Assembly: GCA_036172265.1 (NCBI GenBank)
Contig: JASFBA010000010.1
Span: 1-64,000, forward strand
Length of the DNA stretch: 64,000 nucleotides
DNA from: JASFBA01 sp036172265
GTDB taxonomy: Bacteria; Chloroflexota; Chloroflexia; DTKN01
Direction of reading: 5' to 3'
The position numbers were made by a program, and so were the translations under genes. This document shows positions 35,175 through 45,182 of the stretch, one piece after another (the stretch's first letter is position 1; each line of letters starts with the position of its first letter). Under the pieces are notes generated by a model. That model did not search any database, was not told where the DNA came from, and was given only the letters and a program-made list of their open reading frames with translations.

Positions 35175-36179
35175 ATGGCGGTTGCAGAGAGCGCCATTCC
35201 GAAGCGACGCAAGACGGCCAGCCTGTGGGCCGATGCCCTTTACCGGCTGAGCCGCAACCGGGCCGCCGTCATCGGTGCCGTTCTGGTGACCCTTCTGGTA
35301 CTGTCGGCGATCTTTGCCAGTTTCGTTGCCCCTTACCACTATGCCGAGCAACACCGCATGGAGCAACTCCAGGTGCCCGAGTGGCTTCTGACGGTCTTCC
35401 CAATGATGAGAGACTATGTGATCGTCAGCGACCAATACATCCTGGGCGCCGATGACCTGGGACGAGACCTCCTGAGCCGATTGATCTATGGGGCGCAGAT
35501 CTCCCTCTCGGTGGCCTTTGTGGGACCGCTGATCGCCTTGGTCGTGGGCACGACTTACGGTCTAATCTCCGGCTTCTTCGGCAAGTGGATAGACAACATT
35601 ATGATGCGCTTTGTGGACCTGATGTACGCCATCCCCACCATGCTCCTCATCATCCTGATGATGGCCTTTTTCCGCTCCACCTTCGCCGGAGCCGAACGGA
35701 TGTCTGCCTTTGCCAAGGCCCTGAGCGACCTGGATAGATACTTCGGCGGCATGCTCTTTATCTTCATCGGCATCGGGCTGACGGCGTGGATGGGAACGGC
35801 CCGGCTGGCCCGGGGACAGGTGCTTTCGATTCGAGAGCAGGAGTTTGTGCTGGCAGCGCGGGCGGTGGGAGCCAGCAACTGGCGTATCGTCTTCCGCCAT
35901 ATCCTTCCCAACATCCTGGGGCCGCTGGTCATCACCGTGACCTTGGCCATCCCGGGCTACATCGCCACCGAGGCCTTTCTGAGTTTCATCGGTCTGGGGG
36001 TAAACGCGCCGACGCCCAGTTGGGGGTTGATGATTTCCGAGGGGGCTCAGTACATCCGTACTGCTCCGCACCAGATCATCTTCCCGGCCCTGGCCCTTTC
36101 CATTACGATGTTCGCCTTCAACTTCCTGGGCGACGGACTGCGCGACGCCCTGGACCCGCGCCTGCGCGGCACACGGTAG
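35175..36179 (+). CDS. dppC: ABC transporter permease (DppC-like)
   Basis: 334 residues from ATG 35175, ten bases after dppB (AGGAGGGATAAG upstream). An N-terminal OppC-type segment and a first helix (VIGAVLVTLLVLSAIFASF) precede the external LGADDLGRDLLSRLIYGAQ motif. The EAA loop is the QEFVLAARAVGASNWRIVFRHILPN segment. Completes the transporter. The stop region repeats TAGGACAACTCC, also found after the M23 gene. Confidence 0.9.
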   Translation: MAVAESAIPKRRKTASLWADALYRLSRNRAAVIGAVLVTLLVLSAIFASFVAPYHYAEQHRMEQLQVPEWLLTVFPMMRDYVIVSDQYILGADDLGRDLLSRLIYGAQISLSVAFVGPLIALVVGTTYGLISGFFGKWIDNIMMRFVDLMYAIPTMLLIILMMAFFRSTFAGAERMSAFAKALSDLDRYFGGMLFIFIGIGLTAWMGTARLARGQVLSIREQEFVLAARAVGASNWRIVFRHILPNILGPLVITVTLAIPGYIATEAFLSFIGLGVNAPTPSWGLMISEGAQYIRTAPHQIIFPALALSITMFAFNFLGDGLRDALDPRLRGTR

Positions 36180-36208
36180 TAGGACAACTCCGCTGAAGTG
36201 AAGTATTT

Positions 36209-36239
36209 GGGTAGGCGAAGGCACCGCCTTCGCCTACCC
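36209..36239. terminator. Perfect 14-bp hairpin between convergent genes
   Basis: GGGTAGGCGAAGGC (36209-36222), loop ACC and its exact complement (36226-36239). It lies between dppC and the convergent thiolase gene. The wording also fits a dispersed GTAGGCGAAGGC palindrome family, so it may be both repeat and bidirectional terminator. Confidence 0.65.
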
Positions 36240-36285
36240 CGCTTTCCGGGCTATGCCTGTGCTGGGCATTTGCCGGTTGGGAGCA

Positions 36286-37470
36286 CTAGAGTCGCTCGAC
36301 GGCTATGGCCATGCCTGGGCCGCCGCTCACGCAAAGGGTGGCCAGGCCCAGCCTTTTATTGTAGGTGCGAAGGGCGTGGAGGAGGGTAACTAGGATACGG
36401 GCACCGGTACAGCCGGTAGGATGTCCCAGGGCCACCGCGCCGCCGTGGACGTTGCGCCGGGAGGGGTCCCAGTCCAGTTCACGTTCCACCGCCAGCACCT
36501 GAGCGGCAAAGGCCTCGTTCAGTTCGATCAGGTCGAAATCGTGCAGCCGTAGCCCGGTCTTGGCCAGGAGTTTCCGTGTGGCCGGAATCGGGCTCAGCCC
36601 CATCTCCCGGGGGTGTACGGCAGCGCCGGCGTGGCCGATGATACGGGCCAAGGGGGTGATGCCGAGTTCTCGTGCCCGTTCCTCGGAGGCGAGCACCAGC
36701 GCCGCCGCCCCATCGGTGATGCCGGAGGCGTTGCCGGCGGTGATGGTGCCGTCGGGTTTGAAGACCGGGGGCAGCCGACCCAGTTTCTCCAAGGAAGTGT
36801 CGGCCCGCGGACGTTCGTCCCGTTCGACCAGCGTTGTCCCCCCTTTCTCGGCCGGTGCTTCCACCGGCACCACTTCCTCCCGGAAGGCCCCGCTCTCCCA
36901 GGCGGCTACGGCCTTGCGGTGGCTCTCCAGCGCGAAGCGGTCCTGTTCCTCGCGGGTGATGCCGTAGCGTTCGGCCAGGAGTTCGGCCGTCTCGCCCATC
37001 AGCATCCCGGCCAGAGGGCAAAAGTAGCCGTCGCGGTACATCGCGTCCACCAGGGTATCATCGCCCAGGCGGTAGCCCCAGCGGGCCCGCAGGAGAAGGT
37101 AGGGTATCTGGGACATCTGCTCCACCCCGCCGGCCAGGACGAGGGCGTTTTCGCCGACCTGGATGGACTGGGCGGCCAGCGTCACCGCCTTCATGCCGCT
37201 GGCGCAGGCTTTGTTCACGGTAAAGGCCGGCCGCTCAACGGGGACGCCGCTGTGGAAGGCGATCTGCCGGGCGAGGTTGGGGCCGTTTCCGGCCTGCCGG
37301 GCACAGCCGAAGATGACCTCGTCCACCGCCTCGGGGGCCAGGCCAGCCCGTTCCAGCGCCGCCCGCGCCGCGGTCGTGCCCAATCGGGCGGCCGGCACAT
37401 CCCTGAGCGCCCCGCCGAAATTTCCGATCGGCGTGCGCACCGCTGCCAGGATGACCACATCCTTGTCCAT
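36286..37470 (-). CDS. Thiolase (acetyl-CoA C-acetyltransferase)
   Basis: 394 residues. All thiolase active-site elements are present: the nucleophilic Cys in VNKACASGMKAV, the GGAVALGHPTGCTGARI His region, and the second Cys in TLCVSGGPGMA near the C-terminus. It condenses two acetyl-CoA to acetoacetyl-CoA, or works in the degradative direction. Lysine/beta-oxidation genes are not adjacent. It is the last gene of a minus-strand run with PBP and the DUF2298 protein, 23 bp downstream of the PBP gene, so co-transcription is likely but a functional link is not evident. Confidence 0.93.
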   Translation of the reverse strand: MDKDVVILAAVRTPIGNFGGALRDVPAARLGTTAARAALERAGLAPEAVDEVIFGCARQAGNGPNLARQIAFHSGVPVERPAFTVNKACASGMKAVTLAAQSIQVGENALVLAGGVEQMSQIPYLLLRARWGYRLGDDTLVDAMYRDGYFCPLAGMLMGETAELLAERYGITREEQDRFALESHRKAVAAWESGAFREEVVPVEAPAEKGGTTLVERDERPRADTSLEKLGRLPPVFKPDGTITAGNASGITDGAAALVLASEERARELGITPLARIIGHAGAAVHPREMGLSPIPATRKLLAKTGLRLHDFDLIELNEAFAAQVLAVERELDWDPSRRNVHGGAVALGHPTGCTGARILVTLLHALRTYNKRLGLATLCVSGGPGMAIAVERL

Positions 37471-37493
37471 AGGGAGATCTCCTGGAGAAAGGG

Positions 37494-39311
37494 TTACTTT
37501 CCCAGCGCCGCTTCCAGCACCCGCCGGGCGATCGGTGCGGCATGCTGGGAGCCGTGGCCGGCGTGCTCCACCACGACCGCTATGGCCAAGCGGGGGTTAT
37601 CTGCCGGGGCAAAGGCGATGAACCAGGCATGGGGCTTGCCGGGAGGGGCTTCTGCCGTGCCGGTCTTTCCGGCCACCTGCACGCCTGGGATGCGCGCCCG
37701 CCAGCCGTAGCCCCGTTCCACCACGGCTACCATGAGCGTCTTCATCGTCCGAGCCGTCTGCCGGGAGATGGGGTCGCGCAGGGGAGTAGGCCGGGCTTCG
37801 TAAAGGACCCGGCCGGCCGGGTCCATCGCCCGCGCCACCAGGTACGGCCGCATCATCGTCCCCTCGTTGGCCACCGTCGCCGCCAGCATCGCCATATAGA
37901 GCGGCGTGACCTGCACCTCCCCCTGGCCGTAGCCGGTATCGGCCAGGCCGGTGGGGATGTCCAGGAAGGTGCGGTTGCCGGCAAGGGTGCTGGTGGCAGC
38001 CGGCAGGTCGGTAAAATCGGCCCACATCCCCAGGTTGCTCCCAAAGGTCAGCCCGAAACGCCGGCCGTACTCGCCGAATTTTTCCGCCCCCAGGAGAAGG
38101 GCGATTCGGGCAAAGGCCGTGTTGCAGGACCACTGGAAATCCTCCAGAAGGTCCTGTCGTTTCATCCTTCGTGCCAGGCCCGTCTCCACATTGACGATCA
38201 CATGTCCGGTGACGGTGAGGCGGTCCGTGCAGGAAATCACACTTTCCGGGGTAAGAAGCCCGCTATCCAGCGCCGCCGCCGCGGTGAGCGTCTTGAAGGC
38301 CGAACCCGGCGGGTACAGCCCGGAGGTGGCCCGGTCCAGGAGGGGGGCGTTCGTCGAGGAGATGAGGCTCTGCCAGTAGGCCGTCATGCGGGCCTGTTCC
38401 TCCTCCCAGTCGGCCTCGGGGTCAATGAGCAGAGGGCGGGGGTCGAAGCGGGGGTAGGAGACCATGGCCAGAACCTCTCCCGTGCGCGTATCCAGGAGGA
38501 CGACCGCCCCGGGGGGGCATTCCTCCCGAGAGCAATCTATGCCCAGCGTTTCGGAGACGCTCTCGGTGTAGGCCCGTTCGGCCGCTTCCTGGAGGGAGAT
38601 GTCCAGGGTTAGATACAGGTCGTTCCCCCGGTGCGGACGGTGGGTGAGTTCTTCGATGAAGGTGCTCCAGGCCTCTTGGTTCACCCGGCCGGCAAGGTAT
38701 TCGTCATAGGTAGCCTCCAGGCCGGTGTTGCCGTAGAAGGGGTTATAGAAGCCCACGATATGCCCCAGGTCGCCACGGGGATAGACGCGGCGCACCCGCC
38801 CCTCGGCGGTGACGGCGATGTCGGCCAGGAGGACGCCGTTCCTGTCGTAGATGCGGCCGCGGCGGGTGCGCTGCTCGGCGATAAGGGGGCGGACATCCCG
38901 GAGGTCGTCCTCACACTTTCCGGGGTCCATATAGGCCACCTGCCGGCCGATGTCCGGGGCACGGAAGAACTGCAACCGCAAGAGTTGCAACCCCACCAGG
39001 AGGGCCGCGGTGAGGAGCAGGGCGCCGAAGAGGCGGACGTTATGCCCCAGGGAGGTCTCTTCTTTGTCGGGCCGGCCCGGCCAGAAGGCCGCCAGGAAAG
39101 CCACGGCCGCTCCCAACAGGCAGAGCCACCAGCCCACCTCCGAAGGAGGGGTGCAGGTGCGTACCGGTAGACCCATGGCCTGGTCCAGGCAGGCCCCCCG
39201 CAGGCATTCTCCGTAGGATTGCCAGGCGGAAAGGGGCGGCATACCTAGCCCCAAATAGGCCAGGAACAGGGCCAGGCCCAGAGCAAGAAGGCGCAGAATA
39301 TAACGGACCAT
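37494..39311 (-). CDS. Penicillin-binding protein (class B transpeptidase, PbpA/FtsI-like)
   Basis: 605 residues. Several N-terminal hydrophobic segments (about 1-20, 62-80, 92-112) are followed by a pedestal domain with RTRRGRIYDRNG, and the transpeptidase domain with the three active-site motifs: SxxK in PPGSAFKT, SxN in WSCNTAF, and KTG in AGKTGTAEAP. It cross-links peptidoglycan stem peptides. Three or more membrane segments before the pedestal are more than the single anchor of typical PBP2/FtsI, with a Cys-containing loop between the first two. Starts 30 bp after the DUF2298 gene, whose promoter it probably shares. Confidence 0.9.
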   Translation of the reverse strand: MVRYILRLLALGLALFLAYLGLGMPPLSAWQSYGECLRGACLDQAMGLPVRTCTPPSEVGWWLCLLGAAVAFLAAFWPGRPDKEETSLGHNVRLFGALLLTAALLVGLQLLRLQFFRAPDIGRQVAYMDPGKCEDDLRDVRPLIAEQRTRRGRIYDRNGVLLADIAVTAEGRVRRVYPRGDLGHIVGFYNPFYGNTGLEATYDEYLAGRVNQEAWSTFIEELTHRPHRGNDLYLTLDISLQEAAERAYTESVSETLGIDCSREECPPGAVVLLDTRTGEVLAMVSYPRFDPRPLLIDPEADWEEEQARMTAYWQSLISSTNAPLLDRATSGLYPPGSAFKTLTAAAALDSGLLTPESVISCTDRLTVTGHVIVNVETGLARRMKRQDLLEDFQWSCNTAFARIALLLGAEKFGEYGRRFGLTFGSNLGMWADFTDLPAATSTLAGNRTFLDIPTGLADTGYGQGEVQVTPLYMAMLAATVANEGTMMRPYLVARAMDPAGRVLYEARPTPLRDPISRQTARTMKTLMVAVVERGYGWRARIPGVQVAGKTGTAEAPPGKPHAWFIAFAPADNPRLAIAVVVEHAGHGSQHAAPIARRVLEAALGK

Positions 39312-39341
39312 CGTTATCCTCGACAGAGAAGGTTCCCCGGT

Positions 39342-42300
39342 CTACGGTTCCCAAACCGAGGGCAGGACCCGGTAGATCGCCGTGCCACCCGAAGGAGCGG
39401 GTTTCGAAGTTGACCCTTCCGGGACTGCCCCAGAAGGAGCAGGATAAGCGGTCGGAGATGGCACCGGCGAAGGGTACGGGGTGGGCATTTCCCCGGCCGG
39501 CGGCGAGGTTGGCTTTTCCATTTCCCCGACCGGATAGACTCGCTCCAGGTACGTTCCCGCCATTTGCTCAAACTTGGCCAGCCCGGCCGCCGGGTAATAG
39601 TGTCGCTCGTGTTCCCCGACGACGATGTAAGAGATTTGATAGCGACGCAGGAGGTCGAGCGTCGTCCGCAGGTCGGTGGTGCTGTAGAGCGTTTCCACAT
39701 CCCGCACCCGCCTGTCCACTACCGGATACCCCAGGCGGCTCTCCACGAGCATCCGCTGCTGCTTCTGGTGCCAATCGTAGCCGATGACGGTGGGCAAGCC
39801 GGTATAGATGGAGATGCGGGCGACCAGAGAGCGGTACATCGGGCCAAAGCCCTCCAGGACCACCGGAGAACCTTCCACATGTTCCCGGAGCCAGGCGATA
39901 GCCCCGGCTTCTTGGGCCAGGACGATGGGGCCGCGGCCGTCATCGTAGACATCGGTCTGCATAAAGGCCTCGCCGTTCAGTCCCCAGCCCTGGGCGGTGT
40001 TGGGGAAACGGTCGCGGATTTTGGCCGGCGTGGCGAGCAACGGGTAAAGGGCGCAGAGGCCCAGCAAGATGAAGAAGGCGGTGCGCCAGAGACTTCGCGG
40101 CCATCGAGTCCAGCCTTCGATGCGCTTCCACAGGAGAGGCAATGCCGCAGCCGAGGCCAGGGCGAAGAGGACCCAGATCTGGAGGTAAAACTTGAAAAAG
40201 GTGTTCATCCGCCCGATGTCGCCCCGGATGACCCATAGTTCCACACCCCCGCTCAGTCCCAGCCCGCCCAGGATCAGCAGGGCCGTCAGCCGTTTCCCGG
40301 CTTCCTGCCGGCGGCGAAGGAGGAGGATCAGGGCCGGGGCGGCAAAGAGCACCAGCCAGCCCAGGAGGTGCTGCTGGCGCAGGCGCTGGAAGAAAGAGGG
40401 TTGGGCCACCTCTTCGGCCGGCAGGAGGAGAAAGAGTACCAGGGCCAGCAGGGGAAGGCCCACCCCTAGGAGGCTGGCAAGGGCTGTCCCTCTGGGATTG
40501 CCCCAGCGCCGCAACCGTTGGGAAAGGGTGGGCAGGCGGTCCCAGAAGCGAGCCATCAGGCGCAGGAGGCGGAGCGGCTTCTCCCGGACTCCCCGCCCCA
40601 GCGTTTCGGCCAGGAGAAAACTCACCAGGATAAAGGGGAAGATGCCGTTGATGATCAGGTATTCCCCGACCCGGGTGCGCTCTCCCGTCCACGGTTCCAC
40701 GCTGGTGTAAAAGGCCCCGTAGCGGTTCCAAAAGGGTTGGAAGAGGAGGGAACTTCCGAACCAGAGGACGGCCGCAAGGATCGCCGGTCCCAGGAGGAGG
40801 CCCGGGTCCGGCCGGCCGCGCCCGTAGAGCACCACGGCCCAGCCGAGGACGGCCAGGAGGAAGTAGGTGGGAAAGTCCCAGGAGTTGCCGGTGCGGAGTG
40901 CCCCCAGCACCAGCGCCAGCCCCAGCATCACCCCGGCCGGCGGGAGGCAAGACCAGAAGTTTCGCCCTCTGTTTCGGGCAAGGGCCACGATCTGGGTGAG
41001 CGCCAGAAGCGTCCAGGGCAGGGCGATCATATGGGCGTGGAGGTCGGCGTAAAGGAAGGTGAAGAAGGGAAACTCGTTGATTTCGCCGCCGTTAGCCCCC
41101 CGGTGGACGATGTCGGAGATCACCCGCGAGGCGTCCCAGTACCACTGGCCCAGGCCCACCTGGAAAGGTGCACCTCGGAGTACCTGGAACAGCCCGTTCA
41201 CCCCTTTGACCGCCGCAGCCAGCCCCGGGATGGTGCTTTCAAAAGCCAGGCCGCTGGCCTCGCCCAGTTTATTCAGGATGAGCATATACTCGCCCAGATT
41301 TCCCAGGAGGGCGACGAAGATGACTCCTGCCAGGCCGGCATAGGCGGCGCGACGCTCCAGTTCCCCCTCTCCCCGCTCGACCAGGTGGTAGACCACCGTG
41401 AAGGCGCCCCCGCAGGTCAGGCCGTAGAGGAGAGGGATAGCCAGGTTATAGGCCACCGAGGGGACGATCCCGGTGAGTTTGATCAGGCCGGCCAGAAGAA
41501 TGTGACCAAAATAGTAATAATTCAGATAGCCGCCGGCAAACCAGGGGTCGTAGGGCGGGAAGGTGGTGCTGCGGACGATGGCCGTGAGGTAGGCCAGGTC
41601 CATCGGCTTTTCTCCGCCGAAGTAGGGATGCCAGACGTCGGGGTTGCCCAGACGGATCAGGAGGAAGAGGAAAAAGCCGCCCAGGAAGACGGCTTCCTCC
41701 AGAAGCAGAAGCCGCCGGCGGGTGTGGAAAAGTTCCGCAAGTTCCCTTCGCCTTCGCCAGCCTACGATGCCGCCGGCGACCAGGAGAAGCCCCAGGACAA
41801 GGAGGAGAGTCCAGCGGGTATAGGGGAGTGCCTTGGTCGCCGCCAGAAGCCAGGAGAGGTAGCCCAGGAGGAGGATGCCCAGGGCCTTGGCCGGCAGGTA
41901 TCCGCCGTCGGCCAGCCGGCCCAGGAAGAAGTGGGCAAGCGGCAGCGTAAGTAGCCCCAAGCCTTCCACCAGGAGTAGCCAAAGCGGCAGGGCCAGGTGG
42001 GTCGGCCAGCCGCTCGTGGGGAAGATTTCGCTCCAGGTGCCGCCCTGTTGCTGGATGCGCTGCTCTTCCGGAGTGAGGAGGAGGTCGCGGTAGGCCGGCA
42101 CGTCGACCGGGCGGAGGCGGGCGATGTTTTCCCCATCTATCCCCTCGGTGAGGATTCGGCGGGCCTGTTCGATATCAAAGGCCTCGGTGCGGCGAAAGAT
42201 CTGCACCTTGGGATGGTCGTAGACGGAAAAGGCCTCCTCTGCCCCCTGGTCGGGGACGGGGAGGCCCGTCCAGCCGGAGAGGAGGCGGGCGCGTTCTTCG

Positions 42301-44639
42301 TCGCTGGTATCTTTCAGGCCCTCGGGGACGCCCAGGGCAAAGAGGGTGGGGTAGGAGGTGAAGGTAGCCACCCGTTCAAAGCCCAGGGAGCCGTCGAAGA
42401 GGGCCTGGTAGTAGCGGGTAGTCGCCGGGTAGCGCATGGGCAGACGGGGGATGGAGTCGTAGAGGCGGTTACTGGTCAGGCAGAGGTAATCGGCGTGGGA
42501 GAGCATCCGGAGGAGGTTTTCCACCTTCTCCGGGGTATCCTCGGCGTAGGGCTCCAGTTGCAGGCCCCGGTAGATGGAGAAACCGTCCTTGCCGTCCACG
42601 CGCATGGGGATAGCGTCGTCCCAGTGCTCGTTGGCCAGGGCCACGGCCCAGGTACGCACGATGCCGCGCAAGGCGCGCAGGCGGAGGTAGTAGGTGCGGC
42701 CGGCCTCCAGCGCCAGGGGAGAGAGGGAAACCTTGCCCGGTGCAGCATCGCCGGCCGGCCCCCGGAAGTCTCCGCGCACGATTCCCCGGGCCAGCACTTC
42801 CCGCCCCTCGGCGTCGGCACAGATGGCGACCTCCAGTTCCTCCTCGTCGGGAGTGTCCGTGAGGTCCTGCAGGTGGGCAAGGGTGACCCGGACGGCCGTT
42901 CCGCCGGCGGGGAGGGAAAAAGGCGTTACGGTAGCGGGGCCGCCGGAGGCATAGTCGTGGGCATTGGGGATAGCGATAGGCACCTCGCTTCCATCGGCCA
43001 AGGTGAGGAGGGCCCCCCGGTCGGTGGGGATGTTTTTGTAGATCCAGCGCGAGGCCACGGCCCGGGTAACCGGCCGGCGGTAGATCTGGACCAAGCCCCA
43101 GGCCCAGAGGAACGTCCCCAGGACGACCAGCCCCAGGAGCATCCCGGCCAAAGCGGTGCGCCAGCGCGGCCGGGGGGATTCCCGGTCCCGGGCCTTTTCC
43201 CAGAGCGAAAGCAGAAAGTAGGCGGCAAAGATGCAGAGCAAGGGATAGAGCGGCAGGAAGTAGCGCATCGTCTTGACAAACTGGACGCCCTGGGAGATAA
43301 AGAGAAGGAGGGTCCAGGTCAGGGGAACGATGGGGCGCAGGTCGCGTTTGCGCACCAGTTTCCAGCCGGCCCAGACCACTCCGGCCCAAGCCGCAAGCCC
43401 CAGCGGCAGTCCCATCCCCCAGAGCACCATATTTTGCCAGGGAAAAAGGAGTGGGGCGCGGTTTGTCCACTGGTGGCCGGGGTAGTAATCCATCTCCCCA
43501 CTGACCAGGTCGCGCACAGTGCCCAGGTTGCTCAGGTAGCGCGCCTCCGGTTGGACATCGAAGAAGCCGGGGCCGGTGAGGGCGTCGGGTTGGGCCAGGC
43601 GGAAGACGATAAGGGAAAGCAGGGCGGCCAGAAGCAAGCCCAGGGCGGTGTTGCGGACGGCCGGCCAGAGGGCCGGTTCCCCTTCTGCACGGACGCGCCG
43701 CCACACGCGGACGGCCCCGGCCAGGGCGATGACCGAGGCGAAGAGGGCCACGTTGATTTTGGAGGCCACCGCCGCGCCGAAGGAGAGGCCCAGGAGGGCG
43801 AAAGTGCCCCATTTCCCCCGGCCCTCGGCCACAACCACGGTCAGGTAGAGGGCCAGGAGGGTGAGCAGGGAAGTGGTGGTATCCACGGTGAAAAAGTGGG
43901 AATTCTGGATGTTGAAGGCACTCAGGGCCAGAAAGAGGGCGGAGAGCAAGCCAAGCCGGGGGCCGTAGAGTCGCCGGCCCAGGACGAAGGTAAGGAGGAC
44001 CGTCAGGAGGTCGACCACGGCCGAAAAGATGCGGCCGGCCAAGGTGACTTCAAAGAAGTCGGAGATGGAAAGCGATTCCAGCACGGCACGGAGGAAAGTG
44101 ATCGGAAGGGAGCCATAGACCCAGAGGCCGTGGCCGCGGTTGCGCGGGTTCAGTGGAGAGGTGGCCGAATCCAGGTATTCCTGGAAGCAGTCCCCCAGTT
44201 TCCCTTCCTGGAAGGTAGCCGTGAATGCACCCTGGATGTAAGCACCGGCTCCCTCGAAGAAGGCGCGGAGGTGGGCGAAGAAATCGCCCTTGCCCCAGCC
44301 TTCGGGTCCCCGGAGGATGGGGATAAAAGGCCGGCATGGTTCGGGGAAGGCAATGCTGGTTTCCACAAAGGTCAGGAAACGTTCGTCCGGGTGGAGGGCC
44401 AGGCGTTCGTCCCACTCCAAATTGGTGAAGCGGAAGGCGGCGCCGAGGGCCAGGATGCCCAGGAGGGCAAAGAGGGTAAACAGGGCAATCCTGTGGGGAG
44501 AAAGAGGCCCGCATAAGCGAGCCAGGGCAGCCTGGAAGCGAGCAGGGAGCGAAGGCAAAGTGTCTCCCCAGGTAGAGCGTTTTCCCGTCTTGGGGGGGCC
44601 GGCCGGCCCCGGGCCGTTTTCCGGAAATTGGTCCTGCAT
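39342..44639 (-). CDS. Giant membrane protein: GT39-like glycosyltransferase fused to DUF2298
   Basis: 1765 residues from ATG 44639. The N-terminal ~550 residues are a polytopic lipid-carrier-dependent glycosyltransferase (ArnT/GT39-like), with an Asp-Glu after the first helix (NLEWDERLALHPDERF) and many transmembrane segments. A ~250-residue soluble region follows. From about 890 to 1700 is a DUF2298 (Chlor_Arch_YYY) block, another roughly fifteen-helix membrane domain with motifs such as DVWHPYFGGEKPMDL and NYYYFGHIL. DUF2298 is known mostly from Chloroflexota and Archaea; its role is unknown, though it is taken to be glycosyltransferase-like. The C-terminal ~50 residues are a Pro/Ser-rich tail. 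Possibly envelope glycan synthesis. Confidence 0.85.
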   Translation of the reverse strand: MQDQFPENGPGPAGPPKTGKRSTWGDTLPSLPARFQAALARLCGPLSPHRIALFTLFALLGILALGAAFRFTNLEWDERLALHPDERFLTFVETSIAFPEPCRPFIPILRGPEGWGKGDFFAHLRAFFEGAGAYIQGAFTATFQEGKLGDCFQEYLDSATSPLNPRNRGHGLWVYGSLPITFLRAVLESLSISDFFEVTLAGRIFSAVVDLLTVLLTFVLGRRLYGPRLGLLSALFLALSAFNIQNSHFFTVDTTTSLLTLLALYLTVVVAEGRGKWGTFALLGLSFGAAVASKINVALFASVIALAGAVRVWRRVRAEGEPALWPAVRNTALGLLLAALLSLIVFRLAQPDALTGPGFFDVQPEARYLSNLGTVRDLVSGEMDYYPGHQWTNRAPLLFPWQNMVLWGMGLPLGLAAWAGVVWAGWKLVRKRDLRPIVPLTWTLLLFISQGVQFVKTMRYFLPLYPLLCIFAAYFLLSLWEKARDRESPRPRWRTALAGMLLGLVVLGTFLWAWGLVQIYRRPVTRAVASRWIYKNIPTDRGALLTLADGSEVPIAIPNAHDYASGGPATVTPFSLPAGGTAVRVTLAHLQDLTDTPDEEELEVAICADAEGREVLARGIVRGDFRGPAGDAAPGKVSLSPLALEAGRTYYLRLRALRGIVRTWAVALANEHWDDAIPMRVDGKDGFSIYRGLQLEPYAEDTPEKVENLLRMLSHADYLCLTSNRLYDSIPRLPMRYPATTRYYQALFDGSLGFERVATFTSYPTLFALGVPEGLKDTSDEERARLLSGWTGLPVPDQGAEEAFSVYDHPKVQIFRRTEAFDIEQARRILTEGIDGENIARLRPVDVPAYRDLLLTPEEQRIQQQGGTWSEIFPTSGWPTHLALPLWLLLVEGLGLLTLPLAHFFLGRLADGGYLPAKALGILLLGYLSWLLAATKALPYTRWTLLLVLGLLLVAGGIVGWRRRRELAELFHTRRRLLLLEEAVFLGGFFLFLLIRLGNPDVWHPYFGGEKPMDLAYLTAIVRSTTFPPYDPWFAGGYLNYYYFGHILLAGLIKLTGIVPSVAYNLAIPLLYGLTCGGAFTVVYHLVERGEGELERRAAYAGLAGVIFVALLGNLGEYMLILNKLGEASGLAFESTIPGLAAAVKGVNGLFQVLRGAPFQVGLGQWYWDASRVISDIVHRGANGGEINEFPFFTFLYADLHAHMIALPWTLLALTQIVALARNRGRNFWSCLPPAGVMLGLALVLGALRTGNSWDFPTYFLLAVLGWAVVLYGRGRPDPGLLLGPAILAAVLWFGSSLLFQPFWNRYGAFYTSVEPWTGERTRVGEYLIINGIFPFILVSFLLAETLGRGVREKPLRLLRLMARFWDRLPTLSQRLRRWGNPRGTALASLLGVGLPLLALVLFLLLPAEEVAQPSFFQRLRQQHLLGWLVLFAAPALILLLRRRQEAGKRLTALLILGGLGLSGGVELWVIRGDIGRMNTFFKFYLQIWVLFALASAAALPLLWKRIEGWTRWPRSLWRTAFFILLGLCALYPLLATPAKIRDRFPNTAQGWGLNGEAFMQTDVYDDGRGPIVLAQEAGAIAWLREHVEGSPVVLEGFGPMYRSLVARISIYTGLPTVIGYDWHQKQQRMLVESRLGYPVVDRRVRDVETLYSTTDLRTTLDLLRRYQISYIVVGEHERHYYPAAGLAKFEQMAGTYLERVYPVGEMEKPTSPPAGEMPTPYPSPVPSPTAYPAPSGAVPEGSTSKPAPSGGTAIYRVLPSVWEP

Positions 44640-44670
44640 AGCCTCTCCTAGAGTAACTCTTCAGGCCCAT

Positions 44671-44698
44671 ATTGTACCACAGAAGTGCAACTCGGCAA
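44671..44698 (-). promoter_or_regulatory. Promoter of the DUF2298-PBP-thiolase run
   Basis: On the minus strand TTGCCG (44693-44698), a 16-bp spacer and TACAAT (44671-44676) with a TG extension, about 32 bp upstream of the start at 44639. Confidence 0.6.
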
Positions 44699-44799
44699 CC
44701 GGCACATTCCATCATAAAATCTTACCGAAGGTGGTATAGTTCTTGAAAAGATGGTCTTACGGGGGGAGACGATGACCACCGAGGAAACGATGAACATCG

Positions 44800-45070
44800 G
44801 GGCATAGCGTCGCTACGCCCTGGCGAACGGCACCTTCTGTGCCCGGCCGCCCTGGTGCGGCGTACCTGGGCGCTGCTGCGGCGTCAGCCGTTGTTGGATG
44901 CGGCGATGTACCTGGTGGGGATGGTGTACAACTTCTGCACCGTTATGCCAGCCTGACCCCAGAAGGGGTCCGCCGGGATCGCCGATCGCTGCCGGGCATG
45001 TCGGAACTGCTCCGGCAGCAGGTTCCACCACCCCCTTGGAGACCGCCGAAACGGCGCGGCCGGCCAAATT
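44800..45070 (+). pseudogene. Transposase C-terminal remnant
   Basis: Pieces in two frames read like the end of a DDE-type transposase common in Chloroflexota. A first frame (around 44840-44945) gives AALVRRTWALLRRQPLLDAA then MYLVGMVYNFCTV. After a frameshift at about 44945 a second gives ASLTPEGVRRDRRSLPGM and ELLRQQVPPPPWRPPKRRGRP. The N-terminal two-thirds is missing and no terminal inverted repeats are visible. Recognised from the VPPPPW-PPKRRGRP ending; the insertion-sequence family is not assigned. Confidence 0.6.
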
Positions 45071-45153
45071 CGGCCGGCGGCACAATGGGCAACCCGAGCA
45101 AGCGCGCACTTGCGGAGGCATTGCCCTCGCCTACCCAAAATTACAATCTTCAT

Positions 45154-45182
45154 TTGACGTAGGGGGTTATATTCTATATAAT
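45154..45182 (+). promoter_or_regulatory. Promoter of the STAS gene
   Basis: TTGACG (45154-45159), a 17-bp spacer and a perfect TATAAT (45177-45182), about 48 bp before the start at 45230. Confidence 0.75.

Noticed and set aside
41997..44516. 839-codon plus-strand open frame opposite the DUF2298 gene
   Set aside because: Glu/Gly/Gln-rich shadow of a transmembrane-coding gene, no domain.
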